From positions 1,302,001-1,366,000 of the forward strand of contig CP123443.1 in NCBI GenBank assembly GCA_029867005.1: DNA of 64,000 nt. The letters are read 5' to 3'. The DNA is from Candidatus Haliotispira prima (lineage in GTDB: Bacteria; Spirochaetota; Spirochaetia; SP-2023). The number at the start of each line of letters is the position of its first letter. The stretch's first letter is position 1. Below, piece after piece: positions 10,733-18,855 of the stretch. The translations under genes and the position numbers were made by a program. The notes under the pieces are model-generated. The model was not told the DNA's origin. It saw nothing but the letters and a program-made list of their open reading frames with translations, and searched no databases.

Positions 10733-11114
10733 ATGTTGCTCCTCATGTTTCTTATCGGTCCAAGACCGAGATGCAAAACCGGGCAATACCGGTATTGCCC
10801 GAGATATGTGTACCCAGCCGGAAAGGATCCTGGAAGAATACGATTCAAACAAAGTTCGGACCAAAACTAAATCCGATGCTCCTATGCAAATCAGCCCCTG
10901 TTACAAATTAAACCCGATGCGCAAATTAAACTCCATGTGCAAATTAAACCCGATGCAAACGTTGCCTAAACGGGAACACGTCATTGTAACAAGACTCTTG
11001 CTATCTGGGCAAGTCACAATATTTAGAATCTGCTTAGAATACCGCTTTAGCTGGACACCTTTTTATAGAAAAACCGCTGTTTACCGCAAGATCGGAAACA
11101 CCCCAAACAGGTAT
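10733..11114. other. Intergenic region with three 18-bp direct repeats
   Basis: Contains three consecutive 18-bp units at 10904-10921, 10922-10939 and 10940-10957, each starting CAAATTAAAC. No supported gene. The repeats lie upstream of the LCP gene (minus strand) and could be regulatory or a simple duplication. Confidence 0.45.
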
Positions 11115-12716
11115 TCAACCGGATGATTTGTGCCGCAAATGGCGGAGCCGGAACCGGCCATACTCCAGCAAGCGATAGACAGTATAAAACAAGCGACTGT
11201 AACCCATATCCCATGCTCCGGCGCGCTGTATCAAGTAGCCCCCAAAACCCACTTTAAAACGATACAGACCATGTAAAGGATGTGTGGGTTCTGCATGAGG
11301 TGGCACACCAAAAAAATCATAACACAACATGCCCGCCCTACGGGCTTCACGAATAGCCTGCCACTGTAACAGATAATTGGGCATCAACTCACGGCCTTCG
11401 TTCGCAGAAGCCCCGTACATATATGTGGCCACGGCACTGTCGCAATGATGCAGCACGATGACACCTGCTAAAAGCTCTGCTCCGACGGCTTCGACCGTTG
11501 CAGTGGAATCAGATGTAGTATCGAGCCCGTCAGAGGGTCTATAAGCCAAGTACAGATACAGGGACACACTTTCCGAAGCCTGTTCCTGTTCTTCAAACAA
11601 AGTCCGATAATAATCCGGACTGTGAATGCCAATTCGGTCGCGCTGAGCCGTGATCCGATAGATCTGATACCATTGCTCCAAGCCCTCACGCCAGGGAACA
11701 CGCCGTATCTGTACGCCTTTTTTTTGCGCCAACCGGATGTTATAACGATGCTTCTTGTGCATCTGTGCCAGCAGTTGTTCTTCACTGAGCGACAAGTCCA
11801 GCAACACCGTATCCGGAACCTGAACTCGCTGCACCGCCCGGTGAAAGCCAAATTCTTTCGCCGCCAAGCTCACGGCTCTCCGGGCCTCATCAGCCTCCCC
11901 GGACACTTTCAAATCCATAGCTTCATCGGCCTTACCCACAATTGAAACCACGCTGCCGCAACCGTTTGCCTCATTCGATTCTGCCTTCTCTCGGATCTTC
12001 TCTGCCTTGGGCTCACGGCCAAGACTCTTTTTGCAAGCCGTCAGCCAATTGCTGTCCAACCGCACAAAAAAACAGGACAGAGGGATATAACCAAGCAATT
12101 TTTGCACAATCAGGCGGCAAGCCGCGAAGTAGTCTCGACTACAGGCAAACGGATTCCAGCCGGAAATCAAGTCTTCGTCCGCTGCACTTTGACCCTTCTG
12201 GTCATTCTGACCCGAAAATACCGGGCCAAACGGAATATAGGCCACAGAAAGGAGAGCCGGGAACCTTCGCGGCAGCAGGGAACGACTCAGCACCAAGACA
12301 GTGAAGTCACGGCCCGAAGACTCTCCACCGTTTGTTCCTTCATCATCCGTTCTCCCCCCACTCGTTCGCGACGCTTGTGTTCCCGGCCCGTCTATGGTGC
12401 CACAAAAATAATGCGCCTTCCAGCCCTGCCGATTTTTGAAATGCCCCCAAAATCTGCTTTGCAGGAAAGACAAACTACAGCCCAAACCTCCGAACACCGC
12501 AGACGATTCTGCTTCACGCTTTCCCCCGGCTTCCTCTTCTCCCAATTTCCGCAGTCCGGCACAGAGTTTCTGTTGGTATTCCTCTTCACTGCACGACCGG
12601 AAATCTGTGGGGAAACCGATTCCGGTTTTCCCGGTCGGTGATGTAAATAAATGGATAATAGAGAATAGCTGTCCGAACATAGTCCAATTATACTTGCATC
12701 GCACATTCAACTCCAC
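11115..12716 (-). CDS. FemAB/FmhB-like peptidoglycan bridge aminoacyltransferase
   Basis: Up to 533 residues. FemX/FemAB features are the opening SFLQSRFWGHFKNRQGW (about residue 103), the central HKKHRYNIRLAQKKGV and the C-terminal block with YLLQWQAIREAR, then YDFFGVPP, then GLYRFKVGFGG. This double-GNAT family adds amino acids from aminoacyl-tRNA to lipid II or attaches residues to envelope components. A linker of about 140 residues between the two GNAT halves is Ser/Glu-rich and atypical. The 5' end is uncertain: GTG at 12716 and ATG at 12680 are both possible, neither with a strong ribosome binding site. Confidence 0.75.
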   Translation of the reverse strand: MELNVRCKYNWTMFGQLFSIIHLFTSPTGKTGIGFPTDFRSCSEEEYQQKLCAGLRKLGEEEAGGKREAESSAVFGGLGCSLSFLQSRFWGHFKNRQGWKAHYFCGTIDGPGTQASRTSGGRTDDEGTNGGESSGRDFTVLVLSRSLLPRRFPALLSVAYIPFGPVFSGQNDQKGQSAADEDLISGWNPFACSRDYFAACRLIVQKLLGYIPLSCFFVRLDSNWLTACKKSLGREPKAEKIREKAESNEANGCGSVVSIVGKADEAMDLKVSGEADEARRAVSLAAKEFGFHRAVQRVQVPDTVLLDLSLSEEQLLAQMHKKHRYNIRLAQKKGVQIRRVPWREGLEQWYQIYRITAQRDRIGIHSPDYYRTLFEEQEQASESVSLYLYLAYRPSDGLDTTSDSTATVEAVGAELLAGVIVLHHCDSAVATYMYGASANEGRELMPNYLLQWQAIREARRAGMLCYDFFGVPPHAEPTHPLHGLYRFKVGFGGYLIQRAGAWDMGYSRLFYTVYRLLEYGRFRLRHLRHKSSG

Positions 12717-12902
12717 TATGATTGGCCCGTTTCCGGGAACCGAGGACCTTTTGATCCGATACCTCGGATTGCTCCCTCACATACAGTCTCGATAAGATGT
12801 CGATCTTGTGACAGGTCTGTCTCGCTACGCTGTTGACACACTATGATCTCAGAAGGATGCGAAGTGCTCTTTGTTATCTAAAAAATGCACTTTACGTAAA
12901 AA

Positions 12903-14069
12903 ATGCCTGAAAATACAGCTAAATACGACCAAGAAATTCTGTTTACTGACTACGCTAAAACTCAGGAGTCGACCCTGTTTCCCTTGGACCCACCGGCAAA
13001 CAGCCGCTATAGCGGCCTGAGCCAGGACCTCAGCCAAGCTATACGCCGTGTCTTTATCTACGCCAACCCCAGTAAACCCAAAACTTCGACCTGTCTGAAA
13101 GAAATGATCGGAATCCTAAAAAAACTGGGCATCGAATCCTTGGTCTACAGCGAATTCAAACCATCCCGCGCCCATTTGATCGAATACATCGCCCAAGCAC
13201 TGAACATCCCCTTGCAGGCCAAGTCCCAAGAATACTATGGCGAACATCCGGAAGAACCATTTGTCGGCCTCAACGGCCAGGAAATTTTTGACTTGGTAAT
13301 CACCGTGGGCGGCGATGGCACAGTGCTGAAATACCTGTCCTATTCACCATTCCGGGAAGTCCCCATTTTGCCGGTAAACACCGGATCACTGGGCTATATT
13401 ACCAGCATCTCCTTCCACAACATGGCGGAATCCATGGCCGGTATTTTTTCCGGTGCTTTCGTTTATAGCCCTCGCATCCTCCTCAAGGCACGGCTGCTGG
13501 ACTCTTACCAAAATCCCAAACACTACCGCGACTATTTTGCCCTCAACGAGATTGCGATTTCCAGTTGTCGGGCAGGACTGCTGGCTGACATGGAACTGCA
13601 AGTCGGCAATTCCAGCATTCCCCTCCAGGGAGACGGTATTATTGTGGCCACTCCGACCGGTTCCACGGCCTATTCGCTGGCTGCCGGCGGCCCTATCGTC
13701 GATGCGGAAATGGAGGCACTCATCATTACCCCTGTTTCGCCATTTTCCCTCGCTACCCGTCCTGTAGTAACTCCGAGCAGTATGCAGCTATTTGTCCGCA
13801 ACGCAGCCGGCCTCAAAAACGTCGTGCATGAGCAAGCCCCCCCTACAACCCGGTCCCCGAAAGAACTCCACGAACTGGACAGCAGCGAAGCTCCTCTGTC
13901 CATTGCTATTGACGGCTGGGCCCTCGGCCTGCTTTATCCCGGTGAAAGTCTCTATATCACCGGCAGCAGTGAGCGCATACAATTTCTGGCCACATCCCAC
14001 AACAACAGCTATTTTGAAAACATCCGCACCAAGCTGGGCTGGCACAATGTCGCGCCCAGGAGACCTTAG
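12903..14069 (+). CDS. nadK: NAD kinase
   Basis: A 388-residue enzyme that phosphorylates NAD to NADP. The catalytic GGDGT lies near residue 136, NTGSLGY near 159 and the TPTGSTAYSLAAGGPIV segment near 250. It is longer than the usual 270-300 residues because of an N-terminal extension (about 40 residues) and an insertion late in the protein (HEQAPPTTRSPKELHELDSS). recN follows 93 bases downstream on the same strand, a pairing common in bacteria. The ribosome binding site is weak. Confidence 0.94.
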   Translation: MPENTAKYDQEILFTDYAKTQESTLFPLDPPANSRYSGLSQDLSQAIRRVFIYANPSKPKTSTCLKEMIGILKKLGIESLVYSEFKPSRAHLIEYIAQALNIPLQAKSQEYYGEHPEEPFVGLNGQEIFDLVITVGGDGTVLKYLSYSPFREVPILPVNTGSLGYITSISFHNMAESMAGIFSGAFVYSPRILLKARLLDSYQNPKHYRDYFALNEIAISSCRAGLLADMELQVGNSSIPLQGDGIIVATPTGSTAYSLAAGGPIVDAEMEALIITPVSPFSLATRPVVTPSSMQLFVRNAAGLKNVVHEQAPPTTRSPKELHELDSSEAPLSIAIDGWALGLLYPGESLYITGSSERIQFLATSHNNSYFENIRTKLGWHNVAPRRP

Positions 14070-14162
14070 GAAAAGCCATGAGAGGCCCCGGGAGGCCCTC
14101 GGCCTCCCGATAATCAACCCTGCAACAATCAACCCTCTGCAACCGGGAATTTGTAATCAGAC

Positions 14163-15899
14163 ATGCTAAAAGAACTTCACATCCGAAACTATGCCCTATT
14201 TGAAGATGTTCACATCGAACTCGGGCCAAACTTCAATGTATTCAGCGGTGAAACCGGTGCCGGGAAGTCTCTGCTCGTGGGCGCAATCGGTCTCCTGCTC
14301 GGCAATAAAGGCGACAGCGTCATGGTGCGCCAAGGTTGCAGTGAAACGGAGGTCATCGGCATACTCTCCATTGCCCCGGAAAATCGTGAGGCACGCGATT
14401 GGTTAGAGAACTGTGAAATCCCGCTTGAGACCGAGGGCCCTGACGAGCCCTCCCAGCTCAGCGTGCGCCGCATACTGAAGGACAATGGTAAAAGCTCTTG
14501 CTATATCCAGCACATCCCCTTAACTCTCAGCAAACTTGGCGAGTTTACGGCCCTGCTCTTCGACTTGCACAGCCAGCACCAGAACCAATCGCTGTTCCAC
14601 AGCCGCCGGCAGTTGCGTATGCTGGACCACTATGCTCATCTCAACCAAGAAGTCGAAACCTTTGGCAAAACCTTCCAAAACATCAATCAGAAGAAAAAGC
14701 AGTTGACCGAGGCTCAGGCCGAAGCCGACCGGCAGCGGGAACAGGCTGCCTATCTGAAGAAAGCCATCGAAGAGTTTGAGGAGCTCAAACCGCAGCAGGA
14801 TGAAGACAGCGAGTTGAGCGAGCAAATCGAACTGTTGAGTAATGCAGAAGATATTCGTCAGCAGATGGAACAGCTTCTTGAAGAAGGTCATCAAGCCCTT
14901 GAGCTGCTCCACCGGAGCCATTCACGGCTGGGCCAACTTTCCGCAAAGTTCAAATCCGGAGCCGAGCTGCTGTCCAGACTGCAATCAACCAATATCGAAA
15001 TTGAAGACATCCTGGACAGTTGCAAAGCGGAAAAAAACAACCTCAACCTGAATCCCGGCCGATTACAGGAAATGGATCAACGCCTGAGCAAACTGATCAT
15101 GCTGGGCCGAAAATACGGTAATTCTTCTCTAAACAGGGCCATTCAATTCTCCGAGGAGGCTGCCGCCAATCTCGCCGCTCTGGAGAATACCGAGGACTCT
15201 CTGGCCGCACAAAAACGGAATATCCAAACCGCAGAAAAAGAACTGATGGAGAAAGCCCAATATCTGAGTCGGCAGCGCAAAAAATATGCGCCGCTGTTAC
15301 AAAAAAGTATCGAAGGCAATCTGCACAACCTCGGAATGGCTCAGGCCACATTCCAAATCGAACTGTCTCACCGCAACAACGAAAACAACCACGTCCTTTG
15401 CCACAGCTATGGTATCGATAAAGTCCGCTTCCTGTTGGCGGCCAATCCGGGAGAAGATCTTCACGAAATCCGGCAGGTTGCTTCCGGTGGGGAAATTTCT
15501 CGCATTATGTTGGCTATCAAGAGCGAGCCTGTTTCCGACACCATGCCGGCCAAAATCAGAACAGGAACCTCAGTCAACGGCAGCGAAAGCAGCATTGAGA
15601 CCATTATCTTTGACGAGATTGACACCGGAATCGGAGGTGAAACCGGGATTCGTATGGCCCGGCATATCAACCGGCTGGGCCGGCGCAAACAAATTCTCTG
15701 CGTGACCCATTTGGCCTCTATTGCTGCCAGTGCCGATACCCACATCAAAATCGAAAAACAATCCGACTCAGACAGTACAAACGTGAATATTCACTCTCTG
15801 TCTTCGGATGATCGACCCGCCGAACTTGCAAGGATGCTCTCCGGCGATCCGAAAAATCCTACATCTTTAGCGCATGCTCAGGAACTTTTGAACCGATAG
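14163..15899 (+). CDS. recN: DNA repair protein RecN
   Basis: A 578-residue SMC-like ATPase for double-strand break repair. Walker A GETGAGKSLL is near residues 29-38, a long coiled-coil region is seen at about 165-400 (many Gln/Glu/Lys, e.g. KKQLTEAQAEADRQREQ), the ABC signature ASGGEISRIML is near 439 and Walker B TIIFDEIDTGIGGE near 480. It lacks no visible catalytic element. Confidence 0.95.
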   Translation: MLKELHIRNYALFEDVHIELGPNFNVFSGETGAGKSLLVGAIGLLLGNKGDSVMVRQGCSETEVIGILSIAPENREARDWLENCEIPLETEGPDEPSQLSVRRILKDNGKSSCYIQHIPLTLSKLGEFTALLFDLHSQHQNQSLFHSRRQLRMLDHYAHLNQEVETFGKTFQNINQKKKQLTEAQAEADRQREQAAYLKKAIEEFEELKPQQDEDSELSEQIELLSNAEDIRQQMEQLLEEGHQALELLHRSHSRLGQLSAKFKSGAELLSRLQSTNIEIEDILDSCKAEKNNLNLNPGRLQEMDQRLSKLIMLGRKYGNSSLNRAIQFSEEAAANLAALENTEDSLAAQKRNIQTAEKELMEKAQYLSRQRKKYAPLLQKSIEGNLHNLGMAQATFQIELSHRNNENNHVLCHSYGIDKVRFLLAANPGEDLHEIRQVASGGEISRIMLAIKSEPVSDTMPAKIRTGTSVNGSESSIETIIFDEIDTGIGGETGIRMARHINRLGRRKQILCVTHLASIAASADTHIKIEKQSDSDSTNVNIHSLSSDDRPAELARMLSGDPKNPTSLAHAQELLNR

Positions 15900-15967
15900 T
15901 GAAAGGGCTTTTACTCCAATGAGTCAGAATATCCCACCCCACGCCACACAAAGTCTTGGTAACCCAC

Positions 15968-16741
15968 ATGTCTGATATTGCTATCGATAATCGAAGTCTC
16001 ACGAACCTCTGCTCAGGCTCTATCCAACAGTGCAAACTGCTGAAGGAAGAGATCCGCAAAATCGAACAGGGAAGCAGCGTAACAGATCTGTTGCAGACAG
16101 GGCATCTGCTCATCAGATTCATCCTCTGCGAATTACAGATTCTAAAGGTCCAAGTCTCCGTAAATATCAAAGTCACAGAAAAGCAAATTATGGTCTTGCG
16201 CAACAAATTTGCCAAGATTATATCGCTGTATCAGAAGGTATTCATCAAAGACATTCCCTGTTCCATGCAGGAAGTCGCCAACCGTATCGAAATGATCGGT
16301 CTGGAATACGAAGAACACTGGCTCAAAGATATTCGCATGCTCGGCTTGGGCCTGACCTTATTTGGCAACCACACCCCCAAAAGTAACAGCCACATTGTCG
16401 TTCTCAGCTACCAGTACCAGTTCACGGCAATTTTTCGCAACAGTATTTTATGCAAAAATCTGCGTCCAACACTGGGAGAGGACAACCGCATGTGCACTAT
16501 TCGGCGCGAGCAATTAGAGGTCTTTCATCGTTTTGCGCACGAACAGATGACGAAGCAAAATGCCATTTTTGTCCGTACGCAGTCCATTGCCGGCTTGGAG
16601 AATGCCATCCGCATCACCCGCGCCTTGATTGAGCTTGGGTTCATTACCGAAAGCCAGTTCTTTGACCCCGAGTACTACAAGAAACAGGAAGATGCCTTCG
16701 TCAAAGTTTTGACAATAGCCCGAGAATCTGCGAGAAAATAA
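15968..16741 (+). CDS. Conserved-looking protein of unknown function
   Basis: A 257-residue soluble, largely helical protein with no signal peptide or recognised motif. It is rich in Ile/Leu heptad-like spacing (LLIRFILCELQILKVQV) and has a Cys-containing central part. The start is put at the ATG at 15968 rather than the TTG four codons upstream. It sits between recN and a lipoprotein gene, on the same strand and only 39 bases before the latter, so it may be co-transcribed. I do not recognise a family. Confidence 0.6.
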   Translation: MSDIAIDNRSLTNLCSGSIQQCKLLKEEIRKIEQGSSVTDLLQTGHLLIRFILCELQILKVQVSVNIKVTEKQIMVLRNKFAKIISLYQKVFIKDIPCSMQEVANRIEMIGLEYEEHWLKDIRMLGLGLTLFGNHTPKSNSHIVVLSYQYQFTAIFRNSILCKNLRPTLGEDNRMCTIRREQLEVFHRFAHEQMTKQNAIFVRTQSIAGLENAIRITRALIELGFITESQFFDPEYYKKQEDAFVKVLTIARESARK

Positions 16742-16780
16742 TCTGTCATCCTACATCTTGTGGCCGGATCTGACAAAAAC

Positions 16781-18061
16781 ATGATTGGTAATAGACAATT
16801 TCTTTTCTTTCTCCTGCTGCTGATCACACTGTTTAGTTTCTATAGCTGTGCAAACCGGGAAGTCAGCTTGGTGCCGGAAACGATCTTTCGCATTCCCATG
16901 GGGGTTATGCGTGATGAGATCAATCTGTTTTCCCGCAAAGGCTACCTTTACAGCGATGGCAGCAACTTTACTCTGACGCCTTTGGGCAACTACTATATTG
17001 TCGACCGCGCCTCGCGGAAGATCCTCTATTACAGCAACTACGGGAAGCTGAACTACATAATTTACAACCCGGATTATCGCTTTGACAGCGACAAACGGAG
17101 TTCCAAGTACCTTGATAAAATCTGGTATTTTGGCGAACTCTCCGAAATTGCCGCGAATGTAGACAGGCTGTATGTCACTTCGACCTTGGGCATATCCGGC
17201 AGCTTTGGTGCTCCGAGTGCTCCAAATACATCCAAGATCCGGGACAAGGGCACAAACGCAAACAGACTCAACGATCTCTATACGCAAGCCGTACTGGCCT
17301 TCAACAACAAGGGCGAATTCCTCTATCGGCTGGGCAAAGAAGGCGTAAACAGCAAACCCTTCCTCCACCGAATCATCAAATTATTCACCGATAGTCGGGG
17401 GAATCTGTTTGTTGTCGCCAGGCACCCGGAAGCCTATCAAATCTATAAATTTTCGGACAAAGGCCAACTGCTCTCCGGTTTTGAGCTGTCGGCGGCCAGA
17501 GATATCTTCCCGGAAACGCCCCTCCGGCCACAAACAGAAACTGACAAACCGGATAACACAGAAAGTAAAAGCTTTTTTGAGATTACGTCCCCCGACTTTT
17601 CCTTCGATGGTAAGACCTTGTTTTTTGAGTTATATCGCTATACCACAAAGATCAATGATGCGACTCTCAAAACCAGCCAGTTAAATACCTACAGTTATGA
17701 TATATATAGTATAAGCACCGACGATCCTGCCGCCGGCCCCCAAAAGAACTTTACGGTGCGCAGATTCAGTTCCGGCCGGCCGGATGCCAAGCAAATGTAT
17801 GGTGAAAAACTGCTCGGCACAACAAACAATGGCTTGTTGGCCTTCCTCCAGACCTACCCCAATGGAAAGAATGTCGTAATATATTATAATACAGAAGGTG
17901 TACAGAAATTCACGGTTACCATTGATGTGAAAGAAAACATTCCGTACCAGTTTTATCTTGCTTCCAACGGTTTAATCAGTGCACTAAATTTTTATGAAGA
18001 TCACGTTGCGGTCACTTGGTGGCGCACGGATAAATTGTTTCGCAAGGAACTCGGCTTTTAA
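16781..18061 (+). CDS. Lipoprotein of unknown function, possibly beta-propeller-like
   Basis: A 426-residue predicted lipoprotein. The signal peptide (FLFFLLLLITLFSFYSC) ends in a lipobox with Cys near residue 23. The mature part has repeated short beta-strand patterns (NYYIVDRASRKILYYSNYG; DRLYVTSTLG; RGNLFVVARHPEAYQIYKF) of the kind found in NHL/propeller folds. It may belong to the spirochaetal LIC_12708-type lipoproteins, but that is recall and not shown by the sequence. The start is taken at the ATG at 16781; the longer GTG reading adds seven non-signal residues. Confidence 0.68.
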   Translation: MIGNRQFLFFLLLLITLFSFYSCANREVSLVPETIFRIPMGVMRDEINLFSRKGYLYSDGSNFTLTPLGNYYIVDRASRKILYYSNYGKLNYIIYNPDYRFDSDKRSSKYLDKIWYFGELSEIAANVDRLYVTSTLGISGSFGAPSAPNTSKIRDKGTNANRLNDLYTQAVLAFNNKGEFLYRLGKEGVNSKPFLHRIIKLFTDSRGNLFVVARHPEAYQIYKFSDKGQLLSGFELSAARDIFPETPLRPQTETDKPDNTESKSFFEITSPDFSFDGKTLFFELYRYTTKINDATLKTSQLNTYSYDIYSISTDDPAAGPQKNFTVRRFSSGRPDAKQMYGEKLLGTTNNGLLAFLQTYPNGKNVVIYYNTEGVQKFTVTIDVKENIPYQFYLASNGLISALNFYEDHVAVTWWRTDKLFRKELGF

Positions 18062-18150
18062 AGCTCTGTATCCGGGCAAAAGCAGAGCGAGAACAAATTC
18101 AGAAAAATCACCCGTCAATCGGTATTGAGAAGGAAGGGAAAATCCATATT

Positions 18151-18855
18151 TTGGTTGACGAAGAACAAGATCTTGATATTAGTGATATTTTGGATCCGGA
18201 CCGAAGTGCCGGATCCACATCACAGACGGAGGGCCCGGCAGAGCAGGATTTTATCGTGTATCACCCCTACCCCAGGCCCTTGCTGAACAATCAGCCTGAA
18301 TTTCACAGCTCCGGTGCCGAACGAATGATGCTGGCCAAACCACGCCTGCCAAATATGGCCGGCAGGAAAGCCGTTCAACGCCGTATGCGCATCATTGTCT
18401 TGGCCGACATTGTTTTATTTATTGTGATCCTAGGAGTGATATACCCCTCGCTGCGCAAAATTCAGAGCAGCGGCAAACTTGGCGGCTATCGTTTTAACTT
18501 GAGTCTGAGTCAGAATCAAAAACAGGCTCCCGACCAAGAATTTCTGAATCAGGAGCATCTGAATATTGTTGTGAAAACAGAACAGCTTGCCGGGAATTTC
18601 CGCACGGAAGATTATTCCGAAGGTTCCGAAAGTTTTTTCATCCGCTTCAGCCACATGGAACGGACACTTTTGGAAGACTCCCGGGCTCTGCCCCAGATGG
18701 ATGCTCCTGTCAACTATGCACTGTTTACGATACCCTTCCGGGACATCCCTGCCGCACAAAAAGGGGAAGACAACGGTCTGGACATCATTATCCGAATCGG
18801 GCAGGACCAAAGGAAGTTCTATCTGCACATTCCTCAACCTAAGGTAATATCATGA
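18151..18855 (+). CDS. Single-pass membrane protein of unknown function
   Basis: About 234 residues: an acidic cytoplasmic N-terminus, one membrane helix near residues 82-99 (IIVLADIVLFIVILGVIY) and an exported C-terminal domain. The start is uncertain: TTG at 18151 has AGGAAGGG 12 bases upstream, and no ATG is available before the acidic segment. The stop TGA overlaps the ATG of the next gene (ATGA at 18852-18855), which suggests translational coupling with the PerM-like transporter. Confidence 0.6.
   Translation: MVDEEQDLDISDILDPDRSAGSTSQTEGPAEQDFIVYHPYPRPLLNNQPEFHSSGAERMMLAKPRLPNMAGRKAVQRRMRIIVLADIVLFIVILGVIYPSLRKIQSSGKLGGYRFNLSLSQNQKQAPDQEFLNQEHLNIVVKTEQLAGNFRTEDYSEGSESFFIRFSHMERTLLEDSRALPQMDAPVNYALFTIPFRDIPAAQKGEDNGLDIIIRIGQDQRKFYLHIPQPKVIS

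Noticed and set aside
10806..11126. Possible 106-codon gene with KLNPM repeats
   Set aside because: The repeats are the translation of the non-coding 18-bp direct repeats; no ribosome binding site and no signal features.
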